This document shows, piece by piece, positions 8,539 to 14,687 of a stretch of DNA of 44,226 nt (positions are counted from its first letter, which is position 1; each line of letters starts with the position of its first letter). The DNA comes from Prevotella sp. CAG:732. GTDB lineage: Bacteria > Bacteroidota > Bacteroidia > Bacteroidales > Bacteroidaceae. The DNA lies in NCBI GenBank assembly GCA_000436035.1, contig FR893286.1, forward strand, positions 28,974 through 73,199, written 5' to 3'. A program made the position numbers and the translations under genes. The notes under the pieces were generated by a model. That model was not told where the DNA came from. It saw nothing but the letters and a program-made list of their open reading frames with translations, and did no database searches.

Positions 8539-8843
8539 CTAGTAGCCCCTCCTTTCCTACCGATATATTTCCAGAGCATCCATGCTCCTACACAACTTCC
8601 CAGGATTGTCAGTACTGAAACCACCAGTGCCTCGACTCCCAAAGTAGGGAGTGCCTGCATGATATGTTCGTTGCCTCCCACCTCGATGCCCATCAAGAAT
8701 AGGAGTATCCAAACCCAAAGGTTGATGACTTTCGACAGCCATTCTGTCTTGTTCTTTCGGAATCCGTATCCCACAAAGATTCCCATGAATATAAAAGCTA
8801 CTACTATAAACATGTTTGCAAAGTTACAGCAAATCGAAGACAA
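8535..8843 (-). CDS. LysO family protein, N-terminal half (102 aa)
   Basis: This small membrane protein corresponds to the N-terminal domain of LysO/YbjE-type lysine exporters, which in Bacteroidales is encoded by a separate gene. It has three or four hydrophobic helices: FIVVAFIFMGIFVGYGF, VINLWVWILLFLMGIEVGG, and LVVSVLTILGSCVGAWMLW. The charged KNKTEWLSK between helices one and two is cytosolic or periplasmic. Its stop overlaps the ATG of the C-terminal half (8538), so the two are translationally coupled. Because the partner is frameshifted, this half may be stranded without function in this strain. Confidence 0.75.
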   Translation of the reverse strand: MSSICCNFANMFIVVAFIFMGIFVGYGFRKNKTEWLSKVINLWVWILLFLMGIEVGGNEHIMQALPTLGVEALVVSVLTILGSCVGAWMLWKYIGRKGGATR

Positions 8844-8900
8844 TACAAAATAAATTGTGATTTATTTATAGACAATTCGCACTGTCAATTTCCCTAAAAG

Positions 8901-8937
8901 TCAGCGAAAACGAGATTTTTTTCTTGCTTTTCGCTGA
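8901..8937. repeat. 10-bp perfect inverted repeat (TCAGCGAAAA / TTTTCGCTGA)
   Basis: Arms 8901-8910 and 8928-8937 surround a 17-base loop and are followed rightward by TTTTTC. It lies in the 8844-9011 gap between the leftward lysO start and a rightward promoter. It may be a terminator-like hairpin or an operator between divergent units. Nothing else beyond the promoter was seen in this gap. Confidence 0.6.
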
Positions 8938-8954
8938 TTTTTCAAGACTTTTTC

Positions 8955-8985
8955 TTGGAGATTTAGAGAACATATCTTATCTTTG
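8955..8985 (+). promoter_or_regulatory. Promoter of a truncated ATPase gene
   Basis: TTG (8955-8957), 20 bp, then TATCTTTG (8978-8985), a good Bacteroidetes promoter. It now drives only the 23-codon remnant at 9012 and antisense transcription into fic. Confidence 0.65.
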
Positions 8986-9011
8986 CTAAATAATTATCAT
9001 ACTATATATCA

Positions 9012-9083
9012 ATGAGTTACGCAAACATCATAGGAAGAAACAAAGAGAATGCAAATCAGCCTACATCACTTATCTCCCAATAA
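9012..9083 (+). pseudogene. 5' remnant of an AAA-type ATPase gene
   Basis: ATG 9012 reads MSYANIIGRNKE and then diverges, stopping at 9083. The MSY-NIIGR-KE opening is how many Prevotella/Bacteroides ATP-binding proteins of the AAA plus DUF234 or DUF4143 type begin, but no Walker A follows. The sequence switches, at about 9048-9056, into the 3' end of the convergent fic gene. It keeps its promoter (8955-8985). I read it as the stump of a gene replaced on its right side by the fic/glycan island. A match of only ~12 residues makes this an inference. Confidence 0.5.
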
Positions 9084-10087
9084 CCCGTCTTGTTGCTGCC
9101 TATACGGCTAATCAGTCCTTTCTCCTTGAGCGTTGTAAGGTGCTTTCTCACCATGCGGTCGCTAATACCCAAAGCCTCAGCCACCAAGGCTGTAGTCAAA
9201 TGATTATCAGCCCTCAACATATTATATACGTTCCAAGTCATCGCTTGTATCTCAGGGAAAGCTTCCAATAATTTATTAGGAACTTTATTAGGAACTTTAT
9301 TAGGAACTTTATTAGGAAATACCTGTATAGGATTTCCCTTATGAGCTTCGAGCGTTTTCAATATCTCCCCAAGCATAAAGTCTATGAAAGGACCAGAATT
9401 GGCAGCATTGCTGCTAGCCGTAATAGCATCATAGTATTGTTGCTGATTAGCATATACCATATTTTCTACAGGCAAATGTTCAAACACAGGATGCAACTTG
9501 CTCAAAATAAGCGACTGCCACAACCTACCCATACGTCCATTACCATCCGCAAAAGGATGGATAAACTCAAATTCATAATGGAACACACAAGAGCGCACCA
9601 ACAAATGGTCAGGACTATGCTTCAGCCAATCAAAAAGATCAGCCATCAGATAAGGCACACGCTCTGCTGGCGGAGCCATGTGCACACATCCCTCATCAGA
9701 AAACACGCCCACACCGCCCTTACGATACTGCCCAGCATTCTCTACAAGCGCTTGCATCATGATACCATGAGCACGCAGCAAGTCGCTCTCCTTGAAAGCA
9801 TCGAGATGCGGAAACTGCTCATAGGTGGCAATGGCGTTCTTCACCTCCTGAATCTGTCGCAAAGGGGCAACAACAGCCTTACCATTCACAATGTCTCTCA
9901 CTTGGTTTTCATCGAGGGTATTTCCCTCTATGGCAAGCGAACTGTGAATGGTCTTTATCTTGTTAGCCTTGCGGAGCAACAGAGCATCCTCCTGTTCCAT
10001 TCGGATGGCATAACGCTCCATCAATCGTGAGATGTCTGCTATCTTATTGATAGCCTCAGCTGATATGGTGAATGGTGGTATATACAT
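9056..10087 (-). CDS. Fic-domain protein (probable AMPylator) with C-terminal winged helix
   Basis: Fic enzymes transfer AMP (or other phosphate-containing groups) to target hydroxyls. The 343-residue protein carries the intact catalytic loop HPFADGNGRMGR at 177-188. An N-terminal inhibitory helix motif SLAIEGN at 50-56 fits (S/T)xxxE(G/N), so it is a self-inhibited class II Fic. The C-terminus (about 285-343, LVAEALGISDRMVRKHLTTLKEKGLI) is a winged helix, suggesting DNA binding or autoregulation. Between them a four-fold PNKV-type repeat (258-272) is encoded by a 12-bp tandem repeat. The promoter -7 TATCTTTG is at 10119-10112. No separate antitoxin gene is seen. Chromosomal Fic proteins of this layout are common in Bacteroidales. 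Confidence 0.92.
   Translation of the reverse strand: MYIPPFTISAEAINKIADISRLMERYAIRMEQEDALLLRKANKIKTIHSSLAIEGNTLDENQVRDIVNGKAVVAPLRQIQEVKNAIATYEQFPHLDAFKESDLLRAHGIMMQALVENAGQYRKGGVGVFSDEGCVHMAPPAERVPYLMADLFDWLKHSPDHLLVRSCVFHYEFEFIHPFADGNGRMGRLWQSLILSKLHPVFEHLPVENMVYANQQQYYDAITASSNAANSGPFIDFMLGEILKTLEAHKGNPIQVFPNKVPNKVPNKVPNKLLEAFPEIQAMTWNVYNMLRADNHLTTALVAEALGISDRMVRKHLTTLKEKGLISRIGSNKTGYWEISDVG
9272..9319. repeat. 12-bp tandem repeat within fic
   Basis: Four consecutive units of TTTATTAGGAAC (the last with one change) at 9272-9283, 9284-9295, 9296-9307 and 9308-9319. They encode PNKV repeats in the linker before the winged helix. Twelve bases keep the frame, so copy-number change would alter linker length without breaking the protein. 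Confidence 0.97.
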
Positions 10088-10165
10088 ACTTTATTAGCAT
10101 TACTTGTGGTGCAAAGATAAAGATAATATTTCAAATACAATCAATCAAGCAAAGAAAAATAGGTT

Positions 10166-10219
10166 AAATCGCTAGATTTTGCTAAAAGTGCATAGGCACA
10201 AGACAATATCTAGCGATTT
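10166..10219. repeat. Nested inverted repeat in the fic / ncRNA divergent region
   Basis: Perfect 12-bp arms AAATCGCTAGAT (10166-10177) and ATCTAGCGATTT (10208-10219) enclose 30 bp that include a second small hairpin, GTGC-ATAG-GCAC. It lies between the leftward fic promoter and the rightward ncRNA promoter. It could be an operator, a cruciform or a small RNA hairpin. No gene is present in 10088-10273. Confidence 0.7.
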
Positions 10220-10273
10220 TGCCATCAAATAGCGAGCATTTCGGCTTGCAAAGGCGATTTTTCTCCATTTTTC

Positions 10274-10304
10274 TTTGTACTTTCATTCCTTTTTTATAAA
10301 TTTG
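10274..10304 (+). promoter_or_regulatory. Near-perfect Bacteroidetes promoter of the structured RNA
   Basis: TTTG (10274-10277), 19 bp, TAAATTTG (10297-10304). Both elements and the spacing match the consensus exactly. Transcription should begin near 10310-10312. Confidence 0.8.
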
Positions 10305-10310
10305 CACTCG

Positions 10311-10704
10311 ATTCTGTATTCCTCACAAGAGGAACAAGTCCACGCCGAACGGATGCAAAGCTGTTGGAAACAACTGAAAAGCTATCCCTATGGCTTGGGT
10401 GGGTAGAATCACGACATATTAGATAGGCGTTTACTTAACGCCCTGTTTTGACGCTTCGAAACTTCGCAACTTTCAAGTACTGTCAGAACTCGGCAACGGT
10501 AGATGCCCTCGGGATGTGATTATTCGCATCCCTTTTGGTGTATTGTGGCTAGCCTTCATTGGCTCTAGTCACAACAGATGTGCCATAAGGGGATGTCGTA
10601 TCATATCGGCGTGGGCTTCGACGTTGCTCGTTCAACAGTACTGGGCAATGCGAAGGCCTCGAAGCGTGGAACGGGCAACAGGTAAGTTCCCACGCTTTCT
10701 TTTT
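10311..10704 (+). ncRNA. Candidate structured non-coding RNA, about 394 nt, unidentified
   Basis: The stretch has a consensus promoter (10274-10304), no convincing reading frame, and an intrinsic terminator (10662-10704), so it is a complete RNA gene. Hairpins visible in order: TTCCTC-ACAA-GAGGAA (10319-10334); GTTG-GAAA-CAAC with a GNRA loop (10363-10374); CTATCC with GGGTAG around 10382-10406; GGCGTT/AACGCC (10426-10442); GGGATG/CATCCC (10511-10532); a 10-bp stem TTGTGGCTAG/CTAGTCACAA with an inner AGCC/GGCT (about 10543-10574). CCACGCCGA near 10340 is complementary to TCGGCGTGG near 10608, a possible long-range closing pair. I checked by eye for tmRNA, RNase P, SRP, 6S and cobalamin-riboswitch signatures and found none. 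It may be a free RNA or a long attenuating leader of the glycan genes that follow. Confidence 0.6.
10662..10704 (+). terminator. Intrinsic terminator of the structured RNA
   Basis: Arms AAGCGTGGAAC (10662-10672) and GTTCCCACGCTT (10686-10697) pair with one bulged C and are followed by TCTTTTT. It separates the RNA from the first glycan gene at 10777. Read-through would make it an attenuator. Confidence 0.75.
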
Positions 10705-10776
10705 GTTCGTACCAGCCAATCTTTATCCACGCCGACAGGGAACTAAGGCGCAACATGAAAGCCTAATGTTTTGCCT

Positions 10777-11187
10777 ATGACGGACAAAATTAAGATTGTG
10801 ACTTACTGCCACAGACAAAAAGAAATTGCCTCATCTGATAGCATTGACCAGATGCCACTCTATATCGCCCAAGAACTTGATGGCGAATGTGAGGATGCAA
10901 ACAGCCGTTATACTTCTTTTCTATGGCATATCATCCTCCACTCCTCCGATATAGACATCTTGATATTAGATAATCTAAACGGTTTTCTCAATCGCTTAGG
11001 CAAATGGTATCGTTGGCTTAATCCAATGGGAAAGTTAGTCACTTTCCAACAAATATCCGAATGGCTTCACCAAGAAGATTCCTTTTCTGTCAATTGGACA
11101 GAAAAGAACTATCGACTATGGACAAATCAGGTTTTACTTCCCCGAATTGGCTTCACCCCATTAGCTGAAAGCTATAACATCATTTGA
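10777..11187 (+). CDS. Hypothetical protein (136 aa) heading a glycan operon
   Basis: ATG 10777 (an upstream TTG at 10771 is less likely) encodes MTDKIKIVTYCHRQKEI and so on. The start looks like the first beta strand of a Rossmann/GT-B half, with IDILILDNLNGFL as a second strand. The C-terminal part NPMGKLVTFQQISEWL...LLPRIGFTPLAESYN is not a motif I can name. At 136 residues it is too short for a whole glycosyltransferase, so it may be a truncated transferase, a partner subunit or a separate small family. It precedes the 11215 glycosyltransferase by 27 bp and is probably co-transcribed. Function not assigned. Confidence 0.7.
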   Translation: MTDKIKIVTYCHRQKEIASSDSIDQMPLYIAQELDGECEDANSRYTSFLWHIILHSSDIDILILDNLNGFLNRLGKWYRWLNPMGKLVTFQQISEWLHQEDSFSVNWTEKNYRLWTNQVLLPRIGFTPLAESYNII

Positions 11188-11214
11188 TAAAAACCTACTA
11201 TTACAAAAAGAAAC

Positions 11215-12159
11215 ATGGCATACAAGAAATCTTTCATATACGCAGTTTGCCCTTATGCCTTTCAAGGGAAACCTAGTTTTAAGCAACAACCATACGATGC
11301 TTGGGTGAATGTCGGTGGAAAGATTGCGACACCACATTACCCAGCCAAAATATTCCATGGCTTGGCATATAAATGTGATTTCCCTAGCATTGGAAAGCGA
11401 AAGGGAGAGGCACGGCTTCGATTCGTAGAACCAGTATCGCTTACATTTGATACGTTTCCTGATTATATCAGGTATGAGATTATTCCTATGATTTGGGATT
11501 GTTGGCCAAAGTATTTTGATAAAGTAGCAAGATGGTTGCACAAGCATCAAATTAAGACGGCTATCTTCACCTCTTCGCAAACAGCGACACGTATGCAAGA
11601 GATATTTCCAAAGATGAATATCCTTGCTATCACGGAGGGTATCGACATCCAACCATACCATGCTGGGAATGATTTGAGCGACAGAAACATTGACTTATTG
11701 GAGTATGGTAGCATCATGAGAAATTTCTTCCATCATCATGTGGCAGGCATCAAACATATCAATCGTGAAAATGCTAATGGATGCATGGATTCTTTCAACC
11801 AGTTGCTCAACACGATGGCAGATGCCAAAGTCACCATCTCTCTCCCTCGCTGCGATACTGCCACCGAAGAAACTGGCGGTATCGAAACCTTAACCCAACG
11901 CTTTTGGGAAGGAATGCTCTCTAGAACCGTGTTGCTAGGGCGTGCTCCAAAAGAACTGATAGAACTAATCGGCTACAATCCGGTCATTGTCCTGGATAAG
12001 AATCACCCAGATGAGCAAGTTCGTGACATTGTAAACCACATATCAGATTATCAAGAACTTGTAGACAAGAATCGAGAAACGGCTCTACGAATGGCTCCTT
12101 GGGAGATAAGAATGAAGATAATTATGACTTGGCTTGAAAGCCTTGGTTATCAAGTATAA
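11215..12159 (+). CDS. Glycosyltransferase, GT-B fold (family 1/4-like)
   Basis: A 314-residue cytosolic or membrane-peripheral enzyme that probably adds a sugar to a surface polysaccharide or O-antigen intermediate. The C-terminal half carries a typical GT-B donor-binding pattern: GCMDSFNQLLNTMADAKVTISLPR, then ETLTQRFWEGMLSRTVLLGRAPKEL with the conserved Glu in the F-E-G motif, and a trailing RDIVNHISDY helix with DKNRETALRMAPW. The N-terminal half is less conserved. It follows the 136-aa gene by 27 bp and precedes a GT2 gene by 24 bp, all in one direction. Base composition is AT-richer than neighbouring core genes, suggesting transfer. Sugar specificity is unknown. Confidence 0.75.
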   Translation: MAYKKSFIYAVCPYAFQGKPSFKQQPYDAWVNVGGKIATPHYPAKIFHGLAYKCDFPSIGKRKGEARLRFVEPVSLTFDTFPDYIRYEIIPMIWDCWPKYFDKVARWLHKHQIKTAIFTSSQTATRMQEIFPKMNILAITEGIDIQPYHAGNDLSDRNIDLLEYGSIMRNFFHHHVAGIKHINRENANGCMDSFNQLLNTMADAKVTISLPRCDTATEETGGIETLTQRFWEGMLSRTVLLGRAPKELIELIGYNPVIVLDKNHPDEQVRDIVNHISDYQELVDKNRETALRMAPWEIRMKIIMTWLESLGYQV

Positions 12160-12183
12160 ACAGATTACGAAAGAGATAAGAAT

Positions 12184-13095
12184 ATGGCTAGAATCATCGC
12201 AGTTGTCGTGACATTTAATCGGTTGCAGCTTTTGCAGCGAGTTATCCTGTCTTTGCAAAAGCAGAGTGTTACGATAAACAAAATAATTGTAGTAAACAAT
12301 GGTTCTACGGATGGAACCAAGGAATGGCTTGACGGTCAATCTGAACTACATGTGATTCATCAAGAGAACGTTGGAGGCTCTGGTGGCTTTTATCGTGGCA
12401 TCCAAGAAGCATCACAAATGGATTGTGACTGGATATGGTGCATGGATGATGATGTGTTTCCATCGGAGAACTGCCTAGAAACATTATTGGCATTTGCTGA
12501 CAAAGATGAGAAGATCGGCATTGCCTGTCCTCACCGACTGATGAGCGGAAAGACATTTACAGGTGAGGCAAAGACTTTGAACTTATCCAATCCGTTCAAA
12601 GATATGCACGACAATGCCTTGATGGCTACCGATGTTGAAAGCAATGAAGTAACGGATATTGTCGGCATGGCTTTCGAGGGACCTCTCATCAAGAAGGATG
12701 TCGTAGAAAAGATAGGTCTTCCCAACAAGGAACTGTTCATCCTTTATGATGATACAGATTATAGTTACCGAGCCATACTTGCTGGCTATAGAGTCGTTGT
12801 CGTCCGTGATGCTCTCATGGACAAATACGACTTTCAGTTAAAGACTAGCTATAGAGAGGATAAGATGAAGAATAAGTGGAAACTAGCTTATCATATCCGG
12901 AATACCGCTTATTTTGGTCATCGCTACGGCAAGAATATTTGGGTGAAGTATCTAGCCGCCATGCCTTTCATACTTCGAATGTATGGTGCTATCACCTTCA
13001 ACTTTATCAAAGATCATAAGTATTCCTTTTCTGATTATGGTTTATTCTGGCGCATGATGCGAAGAGGTATCCGAGAAGAATTGGGAAAGATGTAA
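12184..13095 (+). CDS. Glycosyltransferase family 2
   Basis: The 303-residue GT-A enzyme has the nucleotide-sugar site VVVTFNRLQLLQRVI at the N-terminus, VVNNGSTDGT near residues 36-45, ENVGGSGGFYRGI near 61-73, and the metal-binding D-D-D at 88-90 in WCMDDDVFP. A later ELFILYDDTDYSYRA segment is the acceptor-side motif seen in rhamnosyl- and galactofuranosyltransferase-like GT2 proteins. One hydrophobic stretch near the C-terminus (WVKYLAAMPFILRMYGAITF) may tie it to the membrane. It sits third in the glycan operon, 16 bp before the acyltransferase. Donor sugar cannot be told from sequence, though rhamnose or fucose would fit the nucleotide-sugar genes at 38-42 kb. Confidence 0.88.
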   Translation: MARIIAVVVTFNRLQLLQRVILSLQKQSVTINKIIVVNNGSTDGTKEWLDGQSELHVIHQENVGGSGGFYRGIQEASQMDCDWIWCMDDDVFPSENCLETLLAFADKDEKIGIACPHRLMSGKTFTGEAKTLNLSNPFKDMHDNALMATDVESNEVTDIVGMAFEGPLIKKDVVEKIGLPNKELFILYDDTDYSYRAILAGYRVVVVRDALMDKYDFQLKTSYREDKMKNKWKLAYHIRNTAYFGHRYGKNIWVKYLAAMPFILRMYGAITFNFIKDHKYSFSDYGLFWRMMRRGIREELGKM

Positions 13096-13111
13096 TTTTC
13101 AAGAATAAAAG

Positions 13112-14044
13112 ATGAAACGCTTAGATTATTTGGATAATATAGCTGGCTTATTGATTTGCTATATGATGTTAATGCACATTCTTTTATGGAAGACGATACC
13201 ATTAGATAATAATTCCTTATGGCTTGAGCCATTGAAGTTCTTCATGTTTTGGTTTTTCTTCAAATCGGGAATGTTCTATCGCATGAGAACAACCAGAGAA
13301 TGCATTATTCGGGGGGGGCAAAAGTTGCTCTATCCATTTGTAACATTCTCTAGCTTAGGATATGTAATACACATTGTGTCCATCTATTTTTCAGGAGATA
13401 GAAACTGGATACACTATATTCTTACTCCAATGAAAGAACTTGTTCTAGGCGGTAGTATTGGTGGAAATGATGTACTATGGTTTCTCACCTCATTGTTCTT
13501 GGTTCAAGTTTTATTCAATGAGATGACGATGAAGAACATAAAAGCACCTTATGTGGCTATTGGTGGAATTATAATAGCATATCTATGCCATTTTCTACAT
13601 ATAGACAAGCCTGCATATTTGGCGAATGTTGCACTTGGCATTTCAATGTATTCATTAGGATTTATGTGGAAAGAAAGTCAATTCACAGCAAGCTCCATGA
13701 GCATAGCCACTATTATTTATATAAGCATCATGCTAATACACCCCTCTCATATAGATTTGAGAACAAATGTCTTATACGGCAACGGGATATTTTTATTAGC
13801 AATAGCATTCTCTATATCGGGATGCATCGTCATCAATAACTTCTTCAAACATATCCCCAAAATTCCAATTCTCCACTATATTGGAAAGGAATCAATGGTA
13901 TTTTATGTAACTCATATGTTGATTTTAGAATTACTTCCTTTAAAACATTGGAATATTTCTGGAGAAATAGCGTTTGCCATTATGTGTATATCTTGCTTGA
14001 TATTTCCACCTCTTATTAAGAAGTCATTTTCTTGCCTTTTCTAA
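13112..14044 (+). CDS. Acyltransferase-3-like integral membrane protein
   Basis: A 310-residue polytopic protein with about ten hydrophobic helices, starting MKRLDYLDNIAGLLICYMML, as in acyltransferase-3 (O-acetylase) proteins. In this family an N-terminal helix with a conserved His moves acetyl groups onto sugars; here LMHILLWK may supply it. PLKFFMFWFFFKSGMFYR and the C-terminal HYIGKESMVFYVTHMLILEL are characteristic of these sugar O-acetylases. A run of eight G (13311-13318) lies inside codons for RGG near residue 68, so slippage by one base would turn the gene off. It is the last gene of the glycan operon. The substrate is probably the glycan built by the two upstream transferases. Confidence 0.8.
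   Translation: MKRLDYLDNIAGLLICYMMLMHILLWKTIPLDNNSLWLEPLKFFMFWFFFKSGMFYRMRTTRECIIRGGQKLLYPFVTFSSLGYVIHIVSIYFSGDRNWIHYILTPMKELVLGGSIGGNDVLWFLTSLFLVQVLFNEMTMKNIKAPYVAIGGIIIAYLCHFLHIDKPAYLANVALGISMYSLGFMWKESQFTASSMSIATIIYISIMLIHPSHIDLRTNVLYGNGIFLLAIAFSISGCIVINNFFKHIPKIPILHYIGKESMVFYVTHMLILELLPLKHWNISGEIAFAIMCISCLIFPPLIKKSFSCLF
13311..13318 (+). repeat. G8 homopolymer inside the acyltransferase gene
   Basis: Eight consecutive G encode part of RGG-Q. Poly-G tracts in surface-glycan genes are classic contingency sites for slipped-strand on/off switching. In this copy the frame is ON. Confidence 0.95.
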
Positions 14045-14163
14045 GAGAAGCAAAGATTATCTGAATCCTCCAAATTTTCTGAAGACCTTTTTTATCTTGT
14101 GCGAAAAAGTCGAAAGGTTTTACACATTCTCCATTTCTTTCATTTTGATTTTCCATTTTCATT

Positions 14164-14218
14164 CTCCCTTCACTTTTGCCACATCGCATTTGATATTCAG
14201 CGACTTGCAATGAAGGGA
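14164..14218 (+). repeat. 55-bp hairpin element, left copy
   Basis: Begins CTCCCTTCACTTTT and ends TGAAGGGA, with TTGATA and TCAGCG in the middle. The ends pair (TCCCTTCA with TGAAGGGA, then TTGC with GCAA). It matches the reverse complement of 16073-16127 at 40 of 55 positions without gaps. The two copies flank vapE in inverted orientation. The rest of 14045-14163 shows nothing recognisable. Confidence 0.8.
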
Positions 14219-14337
14219 CAACAACGTGAGACTTCTCCCTACAGCCCACCTATGTGGTTTAACGATTTTAGTTGACCACTTTTACTCTTATTCATGAGGT
14301 AGGTTGACTCAGTTAATACTTACTAGGCAGCCTACTC

Positions 14338-14425
14338 CTCTGAACAAGGGGGACCACTCCTAAGCTCAAAGGGGGCTATCGCTAAGGACGAAGGGGAGCG
14401 TTTCTAAGGACGAAGGGGCAAAAAC
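14338..14425 (+). repeat. Iteron-like block A, four 22-bp units
   Basis: Units start at 14338, 14360, 14382 and 14404, exactly 22 bp apart. Core CTAAGGACGAAGGGG is identical in units 3 and 4; unit 2 has CTAAGCTCAAAGGGG and unit 1 CTCTGAACAAGGGGG. Degenerate GACCACTTTT-like sequence near 14275 may be an older unit. Two-turn spacing suggests repeated protein binding on one face of the helix. Confidence 0.85.
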
Positions 14426-14450
14426 CTCACTCTGGCGATCGTCCCACTAT

Positions 14451-14516
14451 AGCGAAACATATGTCCGGGCATAGTGAAACATATGTCCGGGCGTAGTGGG
14501 ACATATGTTTGGGCGT
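14451..14516 (+). repeat. Iteron-like block B, three 22-bp units
   Basis: Units at 14451, 14473 and 14495, again 22 bp apart, each with ACATATGT (palindromic) followed by (C/T)(C/T)GGGC and TAGT/TAGA. They sit inside a larger inverted pair, GTCCCACTA (14441-14449) with TAGTGGGAC (14494-14502). The remaining DNA up to 14629 is pyrimidine-rich without a gene. Confidence 0.85.
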
Positions 14517-14629
14517 AGAGGGAAGGTCGCCGAGAAGGAGTTTTTCACCCTCTGACTCCCACTCCGACTCCCTGCGCTCCTATCACTTCCTCCCTACTCA
14601 GTTTTCTGCGATTTTATACGCCGTAGGTA

Positions 14630-14661
14630 TTGCAAAAAGGGTGGTGAATGTTGTATCTTTG
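14630..14661 (+). promoter_or_regulatory. Promoter of vapE
   Basis: TTG (14630-14632), 21 bp, TATCTTTG (14654-14661), followed 26 bp later by the vapE ATG at 14688. It lies downstream of both repeat blocks, which could therefore control it. Confidence 0.7.
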
Positions 14662-14687
14662 CAAAAAACATCTAAAGATTAAGCATC

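Noticed and set aside
9056..10087. Fic as a toxin of a toxin-antitoxin pair
   Set aside because: The inhibitory motif is within the same protein, and no small antitoxin gene is next to it.
10311..10704. tmRNA or RNase P RNA at the structured RNA locus
   Set aside because: No tRNA-Ala-like acceptor or tag frame, and no GAGGAAAGTCCGGGC or matching 3' RNase P core on either strand. A GAGGAACAAGTCC stretch near 10329 is only a partial likeness.
14338..14516. CRISPR array
   Set aside because: The 22-bp units abut each other with no unique spacers, units vary, and no cas genes are present.
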